45,722 nucleotides of DNA from the IMG/VR virus record IMGVR_UViG_3300048590_000532, positions 1 to 45,722 of that record. The stretch is one strand, 5' to 3'. Below are positions 5,502 to 13,635 of this stretch, piece by piece. The notes beneath the pieces were generated by a model. It had not been told where the DNA came from. It did not search any database and saw only the letters and a list, made by a program, of their open reading frames with translations. The first letter of the stretch is position 1. Every line of letters begins with the position of its first letter. Position numbers and translations under genes: made by a program. This DNA is from a virus.

Positions 5502-7941
5502 GGCCGAGCGCATTGCCGTCATTACTGAGTCTCCGGAAGGGTGCGGTAGAACTGAAGATGCCATCGACTACATTATCGGGCCGCTCGAGGAGAGGTATGA
5601 GGTCGAGCATATCTCCGTCCTCGACGGCGACCCGAAAAACGGCAAAGCTGCAACCAAGACCGAAATCAAGCATGCCCGTGACCATGTGCTCGAAGCCATC
5701 GAAGGTTTCAAGTATGTGGTCATTGTGGGCAACACGCCCCTCCAGCTTATCACGGGTAAAGCCGGCATTAGCAAGCTTCGGGGAAGGCCGCTCAAGCGGG
5801 ACGGCTACATTTTCCTGCCCATGAATAATCCCGGCATCATCCGCCACGACGACAAGCAAGAAATGCTGCTCAACGCCGACCTCCAGTTCCTGGAGGACAT
5901 GGTCAAGTTCGGCGGCATCCCCGAGACGAAGGAGCTCGACTTCCGGATCGTCATGTGCGACGATGACATAGACGAGATGCTCGAGGACCTTCACGGCGCG
6001 GTGTCCTACGACATCGAAACGACGCAGCTCTACCCCTGGCAGACGCAGCACTTCAACGAAAAGACGGGCGAATGGGTTAAGGACCCGGAGCCTAAGATCG
6101 TCAGCATCGGCTTCGGTACAGCGCGCCATCAATGGTGCATTCCGGTCAATCATCCACAGTCTCCCTGGACGCAGGCTGAGGTCGAGGAGATGCTCGACGA
6201 GATAAACGAGCGCCGCGATGACTTCATGCTGATAGCGCACAACGGGAAGTTTGACCTCCTGTGGACATGGGTTCATCTGGGCGTCAAATGGGAAGTCGAC
6301 TTCGACACGATGCTGGCGCACTACCTGCTTGACGAGAACATGCGTCACGGGTTGAAGTATCTCGCCCAGGTGTATTGCGGTGCGCCTGACTGGGAAATCG
6401 ACCTGACCGAAAAGCAGGGCATGAACGTCCCGCTGAAGAAACATTGCAAGTATCTGGCCCACGACTTGTATTACACGCGCAAGCTGCGGTACGTGTTCGG
6501 CAAGATGTTGAAGGAGGACTGGGAAGTCAAGCGTGTCTTCGACAAGATCATGATGCCGTGCGCCAACCTGTTCGTCGAGGTTGAGTATGATGGCGTCTTC
6601 ATTGACATGGATCAATTCGGCGAAGCAGAGGAGGTACTACGTGAGCAATACGAAACAGCCCTTGCCGAGCTCAAGGAATGGGAGCCCGAGTATGTCCTCG
6701 ATGCTAAAGGCAAGAAACAGCCTTTCAACTGGGGCTCACCCGTTCAACTTGCCAAGCTGCTATTCGAAGACCTCGGCATCAAACCCCTGGACAAGACTGC
6801 TGCTGGCAATCCATCGACTAGCGAGAGCGTTATCAAACGCCTTGACCATCCTTGCACAGAAGCTCTCTTGCGCTTTAGAGCGGCTAAGCAGCAGCTATCG
6901 TTCTTCATCGACGGGTGGAAGCCTTTCCTCCACAAGCAATCCCGCGGGTACTACCTGCACCCCTCGTTCAAGTTACATGGAACAGTCACGGGGCGCCTAT
7001 CTTGCGAGCATCCGAACCTTCAGCAAGTGCCACGTGACCCGCGCATCCGTTCCCTTATATCGGCCGAAAAAGGTTGGACGCTCATTCAGTGTGACCTGTC
7101 TCAGGCCGAGCTGAGGATTGCCGCCGAGCTCGCTCGCGAGCGCAACATGATCCACGCCTTCATCAACGGCATTGACGTTCACTGGTTGACAGCGATCCGT
7201 GAGATTGCACGTGGCGGCGGACTTGTCGAGCTCGTCATGGATACTGCTAAAAAGCTTAACGGTTCGAAGCTGTCTTACAGCGATGCCATCGAGCTGCTCA
7301 TCAAGGCGGGTCACGAAGCCTGCATCGACGTGAACGGCGAATGGAAGGAGTATCGCAAAAAGGCCAAGGCTGTGAACTTCGGCTACCTCTATGGCATGTG
7401 GTGGAAGAAGTTCAAGATATACGCTCGCGATAACTATGGCGTCATCATCAGCGACGAGGAAGCCGAGGCGTCCCGCGTTACCTTCTTCGACAACTACCCC
7501 GATCTCGAACCATGGCACAAGCGTCAACGCAAGTACGTCCGTCGGCACGGCTACGTCAAGTCGCTGTCAGGTCGCAAGCGTCGACTGCCCGAGGCACGAA
7601 GCGCTGACGACACGCCTGAGCGCCGAGCTGCAGAGCGCCAGGCAATCAACTCGCCTGTGCAATCGTTCGCTAACGAAGTGAACCTCATGGCTGCGATACA
7701 GCTGCGCAAGGAGTACGGTCGTGACGTTGTGAAGATCTGTGGTACTGTTCACGACTCCGTGCTGTTCCGGGTCCGGAATGACATGGTCAAGGAGGTGTAC
7801 TATCGGATGCTCGAAATCATGCGTTGGCCCGAGCTGATGGATGAGTTCGACATCGAGATGAGTGTTCCCATCGAAGCCGACGGTGAGATCGGTCCTTGGG
7901 GCAAAGGTAAACCGTTTGAGAAATGGAAGGAAGCAGCATGA
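5488..7941 (+). CDS. polA: DNA polymerase I (family A) with UDG-like N-terminal domain and 3'-5' exonuclease
   Basis: 817 residues. Residues 1-140 resemble a family 4/5 uracil-DNA glycosylase fold (VVIVGN at 77-82, KLRGRP, MNNPGIIR) but lack the GEAPG catalytic loop, so probably inactive. Exonuclease motifs are DIET (175-178), HNGKFD (251-256) and YLAHD (322-326). Polymerase motif A is DLSQAELR (536-543), motif B is K-x-x-K-x-VNFGYLYG (624-636), and motif C is HDS (755-757) where most have HDE. A segment of about 50 extra residues lies between motifs A and B. There is no 5'-nuclease domain. Phe631 in NFG is the ordinary residue at the position that varies in environmental phages. ATG 5488 is preferred over 5458 because of the AAGGA site. 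This is the replicative polymerase. Confidence 0.93.
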   Translation: MLKRKAERIAVITESPEGCGRTEDAIDYIIGPLEERYEVEHISVLDGDPKNGKAATKTEIKHARDHVLEAIEGFKYVVIVGNTPLQLITGKAGISKLRGRPLKRDGYIFLPMNNPGIIRHDDKQEMLLNADLQFLEDMVKFGGIPETKELDFRIVMCDDDIDEMLEDLHGAVSYDIETTQLYPWQTQHFNEKTGEWVKDPEPKIVSIGFGTARHQWCIPVNHPQSPWTQAEVEEMLDEINERRDDFMLIAHNGKFDLLWTWVHLGVKWEVDFDTMLAHYLLDENMRHGLKYLAQVYCGAPDWEIDLTEKQGMNVPLKKHCKYLAHDLYYTRKLRYVFGKMLKEDWEVKRVFDKIMMPCANLFVEVEYDGVFIDMDQFGEAEEVLREQYETALAELKEWEPEYVLDAKGKKQPFNWGSPVQLAKLLFEDLGIKPLDKTAAGNPSTSESVIKRLDHPCTEALLRFRAAKQQLSFFIDGWKPFLHKQSRGYYLHPSFKLHGTVTGRLSCEHPNLQQVPRDPRIRSLISAEKGWTLIQCDLSQAELRIAAELARERNMIHAFINGIDVHWLTAIREIARGGGLVELVMDTAKKLNGSKLSYSDAIELLIKAGHEACIDVNGEWKEYRKKAKAVNFGYLYGMWWKKFKIYARDNYGVIISDEEAEASRVTFFDNYPDLEPWHKRQRKYVRRHGYVKSLSGRKRRLPEARSADDTPERRAAERQAINSPVQSFANEVNLMAAIQLRKEYGRDVVKICGTVHDSVLFRVRNDMVKEVYYRMLEIMRWPELMDEFDIEMSVPIEADGEIGPWGKGKPFEKWKEAA

Positions 7942-9020
7942 GCAACATATTCAAGGTCTCCCAGTCGAAGGTGAAGACGTTCCGTCGGTGCCATCAGGCA
8001 TACGACTATCGCTACGTCCAGGAGCTCCGGCGCAAGCGCAAGTCGCGTCCGCTCCAGTTCGGTACGATGATCCACGAGGCTCTCGAGCGTCACTTCAACG
8101 GTGACGATGCACTCGAGTACTTCGAGGAGCTGCGCAATGACGTGGCCGCCACGAAGCTGTTTGCGCAGGAGCGAGAGGAATATGGCGACATCCTGGTCGA
8201 CACCGAGGACATCATAACCGACTACCTGGACCACTGGGCTAACGATGGTCTGCGTCCCATTCGCAAGGCTGGTCGTGGCGCTGAGCATACCTTCGAGATT
8301 GAGCTCATGCCCGGCGTTGTGTGGAACGGGAAGATAGACGCAATCGCCAAGACGCCGAACAAACTGCGCTGGCTGGTTGAGCACAAGACCTACACGCGGC
8401 GTCCGAATGACGACGACCGTTGGCGCAACCTCCAGTCCGTCACCTACTTCCGGGCGAATGACATTCTCGGCTGGCAACCCCTCGACGGCTGCCTGTGGGA
8501 CTACATCAAATCCAAGCCGCCGGCGATCCCAGGCATCCTGAAAGACGGCTCTTTCAGCACTAAGAAGATTGATACCCTCCCCGCCACAGTTGAACGCACA
8601 TTGCGGGGCAACATGGAAGCTACCGACAAGACACTGGTAAAGAACCAGCTAGCGCTTAAGGCTATGGCTGAGAGGAACCGAGGCGAGTACTTCCAACGCA
8701 TCCACACCCCCGTGAACCGGGCTGTCGCTGATCTGGTCTTTGCGGACTTCGAAGCGACTGTCAGAGAAATGGTCGATAATCACGGGAAGTGTTCCGATAT
8801 GAACATTGACAAACACTGCAGCTGGTGTGATTATGAACCTCTCTGCCGAGCGAAGCTGCAGGGTCTGGACGTCGACTACATCAAGGAAAGGGAATTTACC
8901 GATGGCACGAAAGCCCGAAAGAATGAAACGGACGACGAGAAGCCGCCCGTCCACACGGTCGACCACGAGCAGGTCGTCCGCAAGCAAAACCCCGCCCCTG
9001 CCCGTAAAAAAGGCAAGTGA
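7938..9020 (+). CDS. RecB/Cas4-like PD-(D/E)XK nuclease with Fe-S cluster cysteines
   Basis: 360 residues. The motif set is SQSKVKTFRRC (8-18), GTMIHEALE (42-50, conserved His46), GKIDAI (131-136, Asp134) and EHK (148-150), the RecB-family catalytic set. Cys18 plus a C-terminal C-x2-C-x5-C cluster (CSWCDYEPLC) are placed as in Cas4/AddB, which bind a 4Fe-4S cluster. It probably degrades or trims DNA ends during replication or recombination, working with the Sak4-like ATPase directly downstream. The start overlaps the polymerase stop by 4 nt (ATGA). The C-terminal tail of about 45 residues is Arg/Lys/Asp rich and overlaps the next coding region in another frame. Confidence 0.88.
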   Translation: MSNIFKVSQSKVKTFRRCHQAYDYRYVQELRRKRKSRPLQFGTMIHEALERHFNGDDALEYFEELRNDVAATKLFAQEREEYGDILVDTEDIITDYLDHWANDGLRPIRKAGRGAEHTFEIELMPGVVWNGKIDAIAKTPNKLRWLVEHKTYTRRPNDDDRWRNLQSVTYFRANDILGWQPLDGCLWDYIKSKPPAIPGILKDGSFSTKKIDTLPATVERTLRGNMEATDKTLVKNQLALKAMAERNRGEYFQRIHTPVNRAVADLVFADFEATVREMVDNHGKCSDMNIDKHCSWCDYEPLCRAKLQGLDVDYIKEREFTDGTKARKNETDDEKPPVHTVDHEQVVRKQNPAPARKKGK

Positions 9021-9765
9021 CGTGGGCAAGCCGCGCTCATGGGTGATCTACGGTCGAGCCGGTTCCGGCAAGACGACGCTCGGCGGTTCGTTCCCCGGGC
9101 CAATCCTGCTGCTCGACTGCAAGGACGAGGGCACCGACAGCGTGTCCGACATCAAGGGCATCGACGTGATGGAAATCCGGGAATGGGAGGACATCGAGCA
9201 TGCCTATTGGTGGCTTATCCAGAACCCGGGTAAGTACAAGACCGTCATCATCGACACTATCACCCAGCTCCAGCAGATTGTTGTCGAAGAAGTCGGCAGC
9301 AAGAAGGCCGAGAAGGCCGGCAAGGCTGTGGGTGACTGGGGCACGATGACGAAAGGCGACTGGGGCGACGTGGCCTCACGCCTGAAGACCTGGATCACCA
9401 ATTTCCGAGACCTCCCCATGGAAGTCCTGTTCATCGCGCAGGACCGGACGTTCAACGTCGGGGAGGACGGAGATAGTGATGGCATGATCGACCCGGAGGT
9501 GGGCCCGCGTCTATCGCCCTCGGTCATGTCCCATCTGTGCGCCGCCGTAAGCGTCATCGGCAACACGTTTGTCCGGACGCGCACGGTCAAGACGAAACTC
9601 AAAGGACGTACTCGCGAAAAGGAGGTGACAGAGTATTGTCTTCGACTGGGGCCTAGTGCCTCGTATATAACGAAATTCAGGAAGCCTAAGCGGATCGCTC
9701 TGCCTGACTTCCTGATCGACCCAACCTACGAGGAAATCCTCGAAACCACCAAAGGAGAAAAATGA
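8902..9765 (+). CDS. Sak4-like RecA-type ATPase (AAA_24), single-strand annealing/recombination
   Basis: Walker A is YGRAGSGKTTLGG, Walker B is KTVIIDTITQL, and a later FIAQDR segment follows, as in Sak4/AAA_24 recombinases of phages. These proteins load on ssDNA and promote annealing together with an SSB. Start is uncertain. ATG 8902 (287 residues) has AAGGAAAGGGAA upstream but lies 119 nt inside the nuclease gene. GTG 9022 (247 residues) would start 11 residues before Walker A, and the first 40 residues from 8902 look like frame-shadow composition (Arg/Ser/Thr rich). The stop overlaps the next gene by 4 nt. Nuclease, Sak4 and SSB-like genes in a row form a recombination module. Confidence 0.85.
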   Translation: MARKPERMKRTTRSRPSTRSTTSRSSASKTPPLPVKKASDVGKPRSWVIYGRAGSGKTTLGGSFPGPILLLDCKDEGTDSVSDIKGIDVMEIREWEDIEHAYWWLIQNPGKYKTVIIDTITQLQQIVVEEVGSKKAEKAGKAVGDWGTMTKGDWGDVASRLKTWITNFRDLPMEVLFIAQDRTFNVGEDGDSDGMIDPEVGPRLSPSVMSHLCAAVSVIGNTFVRTRTVKTKLKGRTREKEVTEYCLRLGPSASYITKFRKPKRIALPDFLIDPTYEEILETTKGEK

Positions 9766-10712
9766 TGGCACGACGCAACACGCGCAGCAAGACGAAACGC
9801 ACCGCATCCTTCGCCGGCGTCGGCAAGGGGTTCGCCGCCGAGCAGGAGTACCTGGTCAAGGTGAAAGAATGCACGGTCGAAGACGGTGACTCCGGCCCCT
9901 ACTACAGCATGAAGCTGGAAGGCACGGGCGAGTTCGAAGGCTCGATCATGTACCACAACGCATCCCTTTCCCCCGCTGCTCTGTGGCGCACCCGCGAGGT
10001 CTTCGAAGCCTTCCTGGACGACGTTCCCGAGGACGAGTTCGACGTGGACGAATATGCTGCCGAGTTCATCGGCAAGACGGCCATGTGCTCGACGTTCAAG
10101 GACACCTACAACGGTCAGTCCCGGATCAAGCCCGAAGACTTCTGGCCGGCCGAGGATGATGGTGAAGGCAATGCCGGTGGCGGCGAAGCCGAGATCGACC
10201 TGGACGACATCGACGATGCCGACATCAAGAAGCTCGGCAAGGCCATGGGCATCAAGTCCAAGCGCGCTTCGACCATTCGCGAGGAGCTCGCCGAAGCCGA
10301 CGAGAATGAGCTGCTCGAGGCGATGCAGGAACTCGGCCTGGTCGAGGACGAGGGCGAAGGTATCGACCTCGACGAGCTGGACGATGACGACATCAAGAAG
10401 CTGGCCGAAGCGGCCGGCATCAAGGTCACGTCGAAGTCCCGCGTCAACACGCTGAAGAAGAAGCTGGCCGAACTCGACGGGGACGAGTTGGCCGAAGCTG
10501 CCGAGGAAGCCGGGATCGGTGAGGGCGGCGGCGAAGGTGGCGACGGCGGAGTGACCGCCGACGACATCAACGCGATGAACCAGGACGAGCTCGAGGAGCT
10601 GGTCGAGGAACATGAACTCGACGTGGACCTGGACGACTACAAGACGCTGCGCAAGAAGCGTACCGCGGTGGTCGACGCGGCCGAAGAGGCGGGCATCCTT
10701 GCCGAGGACTGA
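9762..10712 (+). CDS. putative ssDNA-binding protein with acidic C-terminal repeats
   Basis: 316 residues. The basic N-terminus (MMARRNTRSKTKR) and residues 15-130 have the SFAGVGKGF and SGPYYSMKLEG layout of phage proteins that follow Sak4-type ATPases and are thought to bind ssDNA (DUF669-like; assignment tentative). Residues 130-316 are strongly acidic and contain three degenerate repeats (about 146-193, 201-252 and 265-313). Each is D-x-DIKKL, a short helix, a basic turn and a second helix ending in EE-x-GI/GL, reminiscent of SAP/HeH helix-extension-helix motifs. An acidic tail is usual for SSBs, which use it to recruit partners, but three folded repeats are not. The operon ends here, at a strong terminator. 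Confidence 0.65.
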   Translation: MMARRNTRSKTKRTASFAGVGKGFAAEQEYLVKVKECTVEDGDSGPYYSMKLEGTGEFEGSIMYHNASLSPAALWRTREVFEAFLDDVPEDEFDVDEYAAEFIGKTAMCSTFKDTYNGQSRIKPEDFWPAEDDGEGNAGGGEAEIDLDDIDDADIKKLGKAMGIKSKRASTIREELAEADENELLEAMQELGLVEDEGEGIDLDELDDDDIKKLAEAAGIKVTSKSRVNTLKKKLAELDGDELAEAAEEAGIGEGGGEGGDGGVTADDINAMNQDELEELVEEHELDVDLDDYKTLRKKRTAVVDAAEEAGILAED

Positions 10713-10731
10713 TCCTCACCTCTTTAACTTG

Positions 10732-10760
10732 GGCGGGCCTTCGGGTCCGCCTCTTTTTTA
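10732..10760 (+). terminator. rho-independent terminator with UUCG loop
   Basis: An 8-bp G+C stem, GGCGGGCC (10732-10739) with GGTCCGCC (10744-10751) including one G-U pair, closes a TTCG tetraloop and is followed by TCTTTTTT. It lies 20 nt after the stop of the SSB-like gene. The sequence TTATCCACA, matching the DnaA box consensus, starts within the T tract (10758-10766). Confidence 0.88.
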
Positions 10761-10775
10761 TCCACAGGGGTTGCT

Positions 10776-10964
10776 ATGTTTGACCGCCTACCAAAACTCT
10801 CTATTGACGATAAGTGGGACATCGCCTATGACCACTCCGATAACGATAGGCCTAAGGCCTGGTACAGGTATGGTGAGTTTCACAGTGAGTGGGATGAGAA
10901 CAATGCTACTACAGCGATGTTCTACAGGTTGCTAGGGGTATGTCATTATGGCGAAACAGCCTGA
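10776..10964 (+). CDS. small AT-shifted gene, function unknown
   Basis: 62 residues, rich in Asp, Tyr and Trp, no motif recognised. Start is ATG 10776, 6 nt behind CAGGGG, and the stop overlaps the start of the VRR-NUC gene by 17 nt. It lies alone behind the terminator of the upstream operon, and its codon use is more AT-rich than its neighbours, so it may be a late addition. No separate promoter is obvious; read-through would be needed. Confidence 0.45.
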   Translation: MFDRLPKLSIDDKWDIAYDHSDNDRPKAWYRYGEFHSEWDENNATTAMFYRLLGVCHYGETA

Positions 10965-11388
10965 GTCCCGCCTGCAGAAATCAATCCAAGACCACCTGCG
11001 CAAGTCCGTGGGTGGTTGGTGGTTTAAGGTGTGGGGAGGTCCGTTCACTCCCGCCGGTATTCCCGACCTGATCGGTTGTGTGGACGGTATGTTCTTCGCC
11101 CTCGAAGTCAAACTGCCGAAGAAGTCATCTAAGCCCTCAGCCATCCAACTCGAAACAATCCGCGACATAGTCATGAAGGGAGGCGGCGTTGCCACAATCG
11201 TCCGAAGCAAAGAAGAAGCCGAAGCCGTCGTCATTGAAGCTTTGGCCCGAGCAGCAAGCCGTCTACGAGTTCGCCGTCTCACGCGACGCCACCGCGATGT
11301 TCTGCGAGCAGCGCACCGGAAAGACCTACGTCACACTGGCTATCCTCCGGAAGCTTGCAGGCGCACCGATCAATCTCGCCACGGGTGA
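10948..11388 (+). CDS. VRR-NUC domain nuclease
   Basis: 146 residues. Residues 1-100 carry the VRR-NUC pattern: GGPFTPAGIPDLIG (Asp in PD), FALEVKLP (E-x-K) and a conserved GGGVATIVRSKEEA end. The family is a PD-(D/E)XK nuclease group that cuts branched or single-strand/double-strand junction DNA. It is commonly next to a SNF2 helicase in phages, as here. The last 45 residues are Arg/His rich and encoded in the same 200 nt as the helicase start in another frame, so they may be non-functional read-on. Confidence 0.85.
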   Translation: MAKQPESRLQKSIQDHLRKSVGGWWFKVWGGPFTPAGIPDLIGCVDGMFFALEVKLPKKSSKPSAIQLETIRDIVMKGGGVATIVRSKEEAEAVVIEALARAASRLRVRRLTRRHRDVLRAAHRKDLRHTGYPPEACRRTDQSRHG

Positions 11389-12748
11389 GGGCAACGACTT
11401 CTGCGGCCTGCTTGTCACGCTGCTCACCAACCGTGACAGCACGTGGCTCGATGGTATCCGACAGTTCCTCCCGTGGTTGAATGTTACGAGCGACTGGGAG
11501 GAGTTCAAGAACCTGCCCAACCCCCGCGTCCTGCTCATCCACTACGAGATGTTGCCGAAGCTTATCAAGCGGCTGGTCAAGTACAAGAAGTTCAACTGGG
11601 CTTGCGTTGATGAGGCCCAGCGTATTGCGAACCGAGGCAACGGTGCATCACGCGCAATGGCGCGCCTCAGCTGGATCGAACGCAGGCTCGTCCTGACTGG
11701 TACCCCACAGGAGGTTCGTGAGACCGACTACTTCGGCATATTCAAGTTTCTCGACCCCGACGTGTTCGGCACGAACTGGGACAAGTTCGAGAAGTACTTC
11801 ATGGACTGGCCGAGGATCGACTTCGAACACGCGCCGCCGGGATCGGCATTGTGGCAAAAGAAGATATTGCAGCAACGGATACTCAAGAACAAGGCGACGT
11901 TCCGCGAGGAGCGACGGCAGGAGTTCATCGACCTGCTTCAGCCCTATTGCATCAGGCTGACCAAGGAAGACGTCGGGATCAAGCCCGCTCAGGTTCACAA
12001 GGTGCTGGTCGACATGACACGTGACCAGGCGCGCTGCTACAATGAAATGCTCGAGCAGTCGTTCACCTACCTGCCTCGAAAGAAGCGCACAGCGAAGCGC
12101 AGGCGAGTGCTAGCTGAGCTCGTGATAACGAACATAGCGAAACGCAGGCAGATCGCTACTGGCTTCGTGTATGACGACGACGAGCGCCTGCATGACCTCG
12201 GCGACATGAAGCTGCGTAAGACGATTGAGCTGGTCGACAAACTGCCCAAGCCCGTTGTCGTATTCACGGCCTTCCGTCCCGACAACGATTTGGTCTACGA
12301 AACATTGGTTGCCGAAGGCTATGACGTTGTGCAGGTCAATGGCTCGACAAAGAAGAAGCTGCGTCCCCAGATATGGCGTGACTTCCAGAAAGCACAGTAT
12401 GATGTTGCGGTCGTCCAGACCCGGACGGGTGGTACCGGTGTTGACCTGTGGAAATCGTCCCATGCAATCGTGTATAGCATGACTCACTCGTACCGCGACT
12501 GGGATCAGATGAAGTCCCGTCTCGATAGCCGTTCAAAATTAAAGCCATCAGAGTTTTATGTGCTATGCTCGAAAAACACTATTGACGAGGAGCTGTTCGA
12601 TCTCGTAATAGTTAAAAAGTTCAATACTGAACGGACCCTGAAGCATCTGAAACGAGGAGTAAAGAAATGGCCCGCAAAGCAAAAGCCACGAAGGAAACCG
12701 AAGTCGAAACCCAGACGCCGGCCAAGGATGAACCGAAGTACGGCGTGA
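11189..12748 (+). CDS. SNF2/DEAD-like superfamily II helicase
   Basis: 519 residues from a TTG start at 11189, supported by AAGGGAGG at 11176-11183 with 5-nt spacing. Motif I is FCEQRTGKTYVTL (GKT with a variant first half), motif II is VDEAQ, motif III is LVLTGTP, and the C-terminal lobe has VVFTAFRP, TGGTGVDL and QMKSRLDSRS (motif VI). This is the reduced SNF2-like helicase of many siphophages, thought to remodel replication or recombination intermediates with ATP. It overlaps the VRR-NUC gene by 200 nt and the next gene by 82 nt; the Lys/Arg/Pro-rich last 27 residues coincide with that overlap. Confidence 0.88.
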   Translation: MPQSSEAKKKPKPSSLKLWPEQQAVYEFAVSRDATAMFCEQRTGKTYVTLAILRKLAGAPINLATGEGNDFCGLLVTLLTNRDSTWLDGIRQFLPWLNVTSDWEEFKNLPNPRVLLIHYEMLPKLIKRLVKYKKFNWACVDEAQRIANRGNGASRAMARLSWIERRLVLTGTPQEVRETDYFGIFKFLDPDVFGTNWDKFEKYFMDWPRIDFEHAPPGSALWQKKILQQRILKNKATFREERRQEFIDLLQPYCIRLTKEDVGIKPAQVHKVLVDMTRDQARCYNEMLEQSFTYLPRKKRTAKRRRVLAELVITNIAKRRQIATGFVYDDDERLHDLGDMKLRKTIELVDKLPKPVVVFTAFRPDNDLVYETLVAEGYDVVQVNGSTKKKLRPQIWRDFQKAQYDVAVVQTRTGGTGVDLWKSSHAIVYSMTHSYRDWDQMKSRLDSRSKLKPSEFYVLCSKNTIDEELFDLVIVKKFNTERTLKHLKRGVKKWPAKQKPRRKPKSKPRRRPRMNRSTA

Positions 12749-13008
12749 ACGACCTGGTCGAGGCGACCGGCCTGCAGCCCGCGTCCGTCCGTGTCGCGCT
12801 CCGTGAACTCGGCGTCGAGAAGGAGTTCGGCAACAAGTACGGCTGGAACACCAAGAAGGACTTCGACGAGGTGGTCAAGGCGATGAAGGAACGCTCCGCC
12901 AAGCGTGTCGCCCAGCCGAAGGACGACGCCGACGAGAAGCCGGCGAAGGGCAAGGCGACGACCGCTCGCAAGCCGCGTTCCCGCAGGGCGAAGGCCGACG
13001 CCGAATAA
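12667..13008 (+). CDS. small DNA-binding protein, HTH module with basic tail
   Basis: 113 residues. The N-terminal 20 are Lys/Glu/Thr rich. Residues 25-75 form a winged-helix-like module (NDLVEATGLQPASVRVALRE, then a K-x-x-x-KYGW wing). The tail, from residue 80, is Lys/Arg/Ala rich like histone-type tails. The same module, A/L-R-x-x-LR followed by a Trp wing, occurs in the genes at 39154 and 39338. Start is ATG 12667 behind AACGAGGAGTAAAGAA. It is the last gene of the left plus-strand operon. It could be a nucleoid-type or regulatory DNA-binding protein. Confidence 0.6.
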   Translation: MARKAKATKETEVETQTPAKDEPKYGVNDLVEATGLQPASVRVALRELGVEKEFGNKYGWNTKKDFDEVVKAMKERSAKRVAQPKDDADEKPAKGKATTARKPRSRRAKADAE

Positions 13009-13033
13009 TCCTACGCCACTCGCGGCACTAAAG

Positions 13034-13068
13034 GGCTCCGGTCATCAATCAAGATGCCGGGGCTTCTT
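13034..13068 (+). terminator. probable bidirectional terminator hairpin
   Basis: GGCTCCGG-T-CATC (13034-13046) pairs with GATGCCGGGGCT (13053-13064) around a 6-nt loop, with one bulged T and one G-U pair, followed by TCTT on the plus strand. It lies between the convergent ends of the left operon (13008) and the late operon (13093). The U tract is weak, so efficiency is uncertain. Confidence 0.5.
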
Positions 13069-13092
13069 AGTAGCTGCTCGAGCGTCAGCCCG

Positions 13093-13635
13093 TTATTCGC
13101 CGGAGCGCTGTGCCCACAACTCGTCACGCTCGGCAGCGGTGAAGGGTTCGACGCCTTCCTCGAGGTGATCGTTGATCTTGTCAACGTGCGGGCGACCGTC
13201 GCCCATGAAGTCTTCGTCGCTCAGGTTGAGCGCAGCAGCCTCGAGGATCATCAGTCGATCGCTGTCGCCTTCGTCCTGAGGCGAGCCAGCGTTGCCGGCG
13301 TCGTCGCGTTGTGCGTTGTCCTCCTGCTTCGACTTCTTCGACGCCTTCTGGCTCGACTTTTTCGTGTCATCGACGTCCACCTTGCGCGGTGGCTTGTCGA
13401 CTGCGACGGGCACGAAGAACTCGAGGCGCTGGCGGATTGCCGGTCGCTTGTAGCGGAACGAGATGCCCTGCATGTCAGCGTTCAGCTTGCCGCTCACGTA
13501 GACTCCCGAACCGAACTGCTCGGTGGCTTTCGCAAGAACGGTTTCACACGCCGAGGCGACCGTTTCCGCTGTTGCCTTTTCCGGGGTGCCGACGGCTTCG
13601 ATGAAGGCTTCCTTGATCTGTGCTTCATTATTCAC
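13093..13635 (-). CDS. late-operon protein of unknown function
   Basis: 180 residues from a GTG at 13635, with AAAGGAG at 13649-13643 upstream. Residues 1-80 mix helices and strands (a Gly-rich VYVSGKLNADMQG segment). Residues 95-130 are a highly charged Lys/Ser/Asp/Gln linker, and the end is acidic. No family recognised. The start overlaps the Rz1 stop (GTGA), so it is translated with the lysis genes as the last cistron of the late operon. Confidence 0.6.
   Translation of the reverse strand: MNNEAQIKEAFIEAVGTPEKATAETVASACETVLAKATEQFGSGVYVSGKLNADMQGISFRYKRPAIRQRLEFFVPVAVDKPPRKVDVDDTKKSSQKASKKSKQEDNAQRDDAGNAGSPQDEGDSDRLMILEAAALNLSDEDFMGDGRPHVDKINDHLEEGVEPFTAAERDELWAQRSGE

Noticed and set aside
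5440-6615. 391-residue minus-strand open frame opposite the polymerase
   Set aside because: Antisense shadow of the polymerase exonuclease region, composition as expected from codon bias.
9726-10613. 295-residue minus-strand open frame opposite the SSB-like gene
   Set aside because: Antisense shadow of an acidic repeat protein; no start signal.
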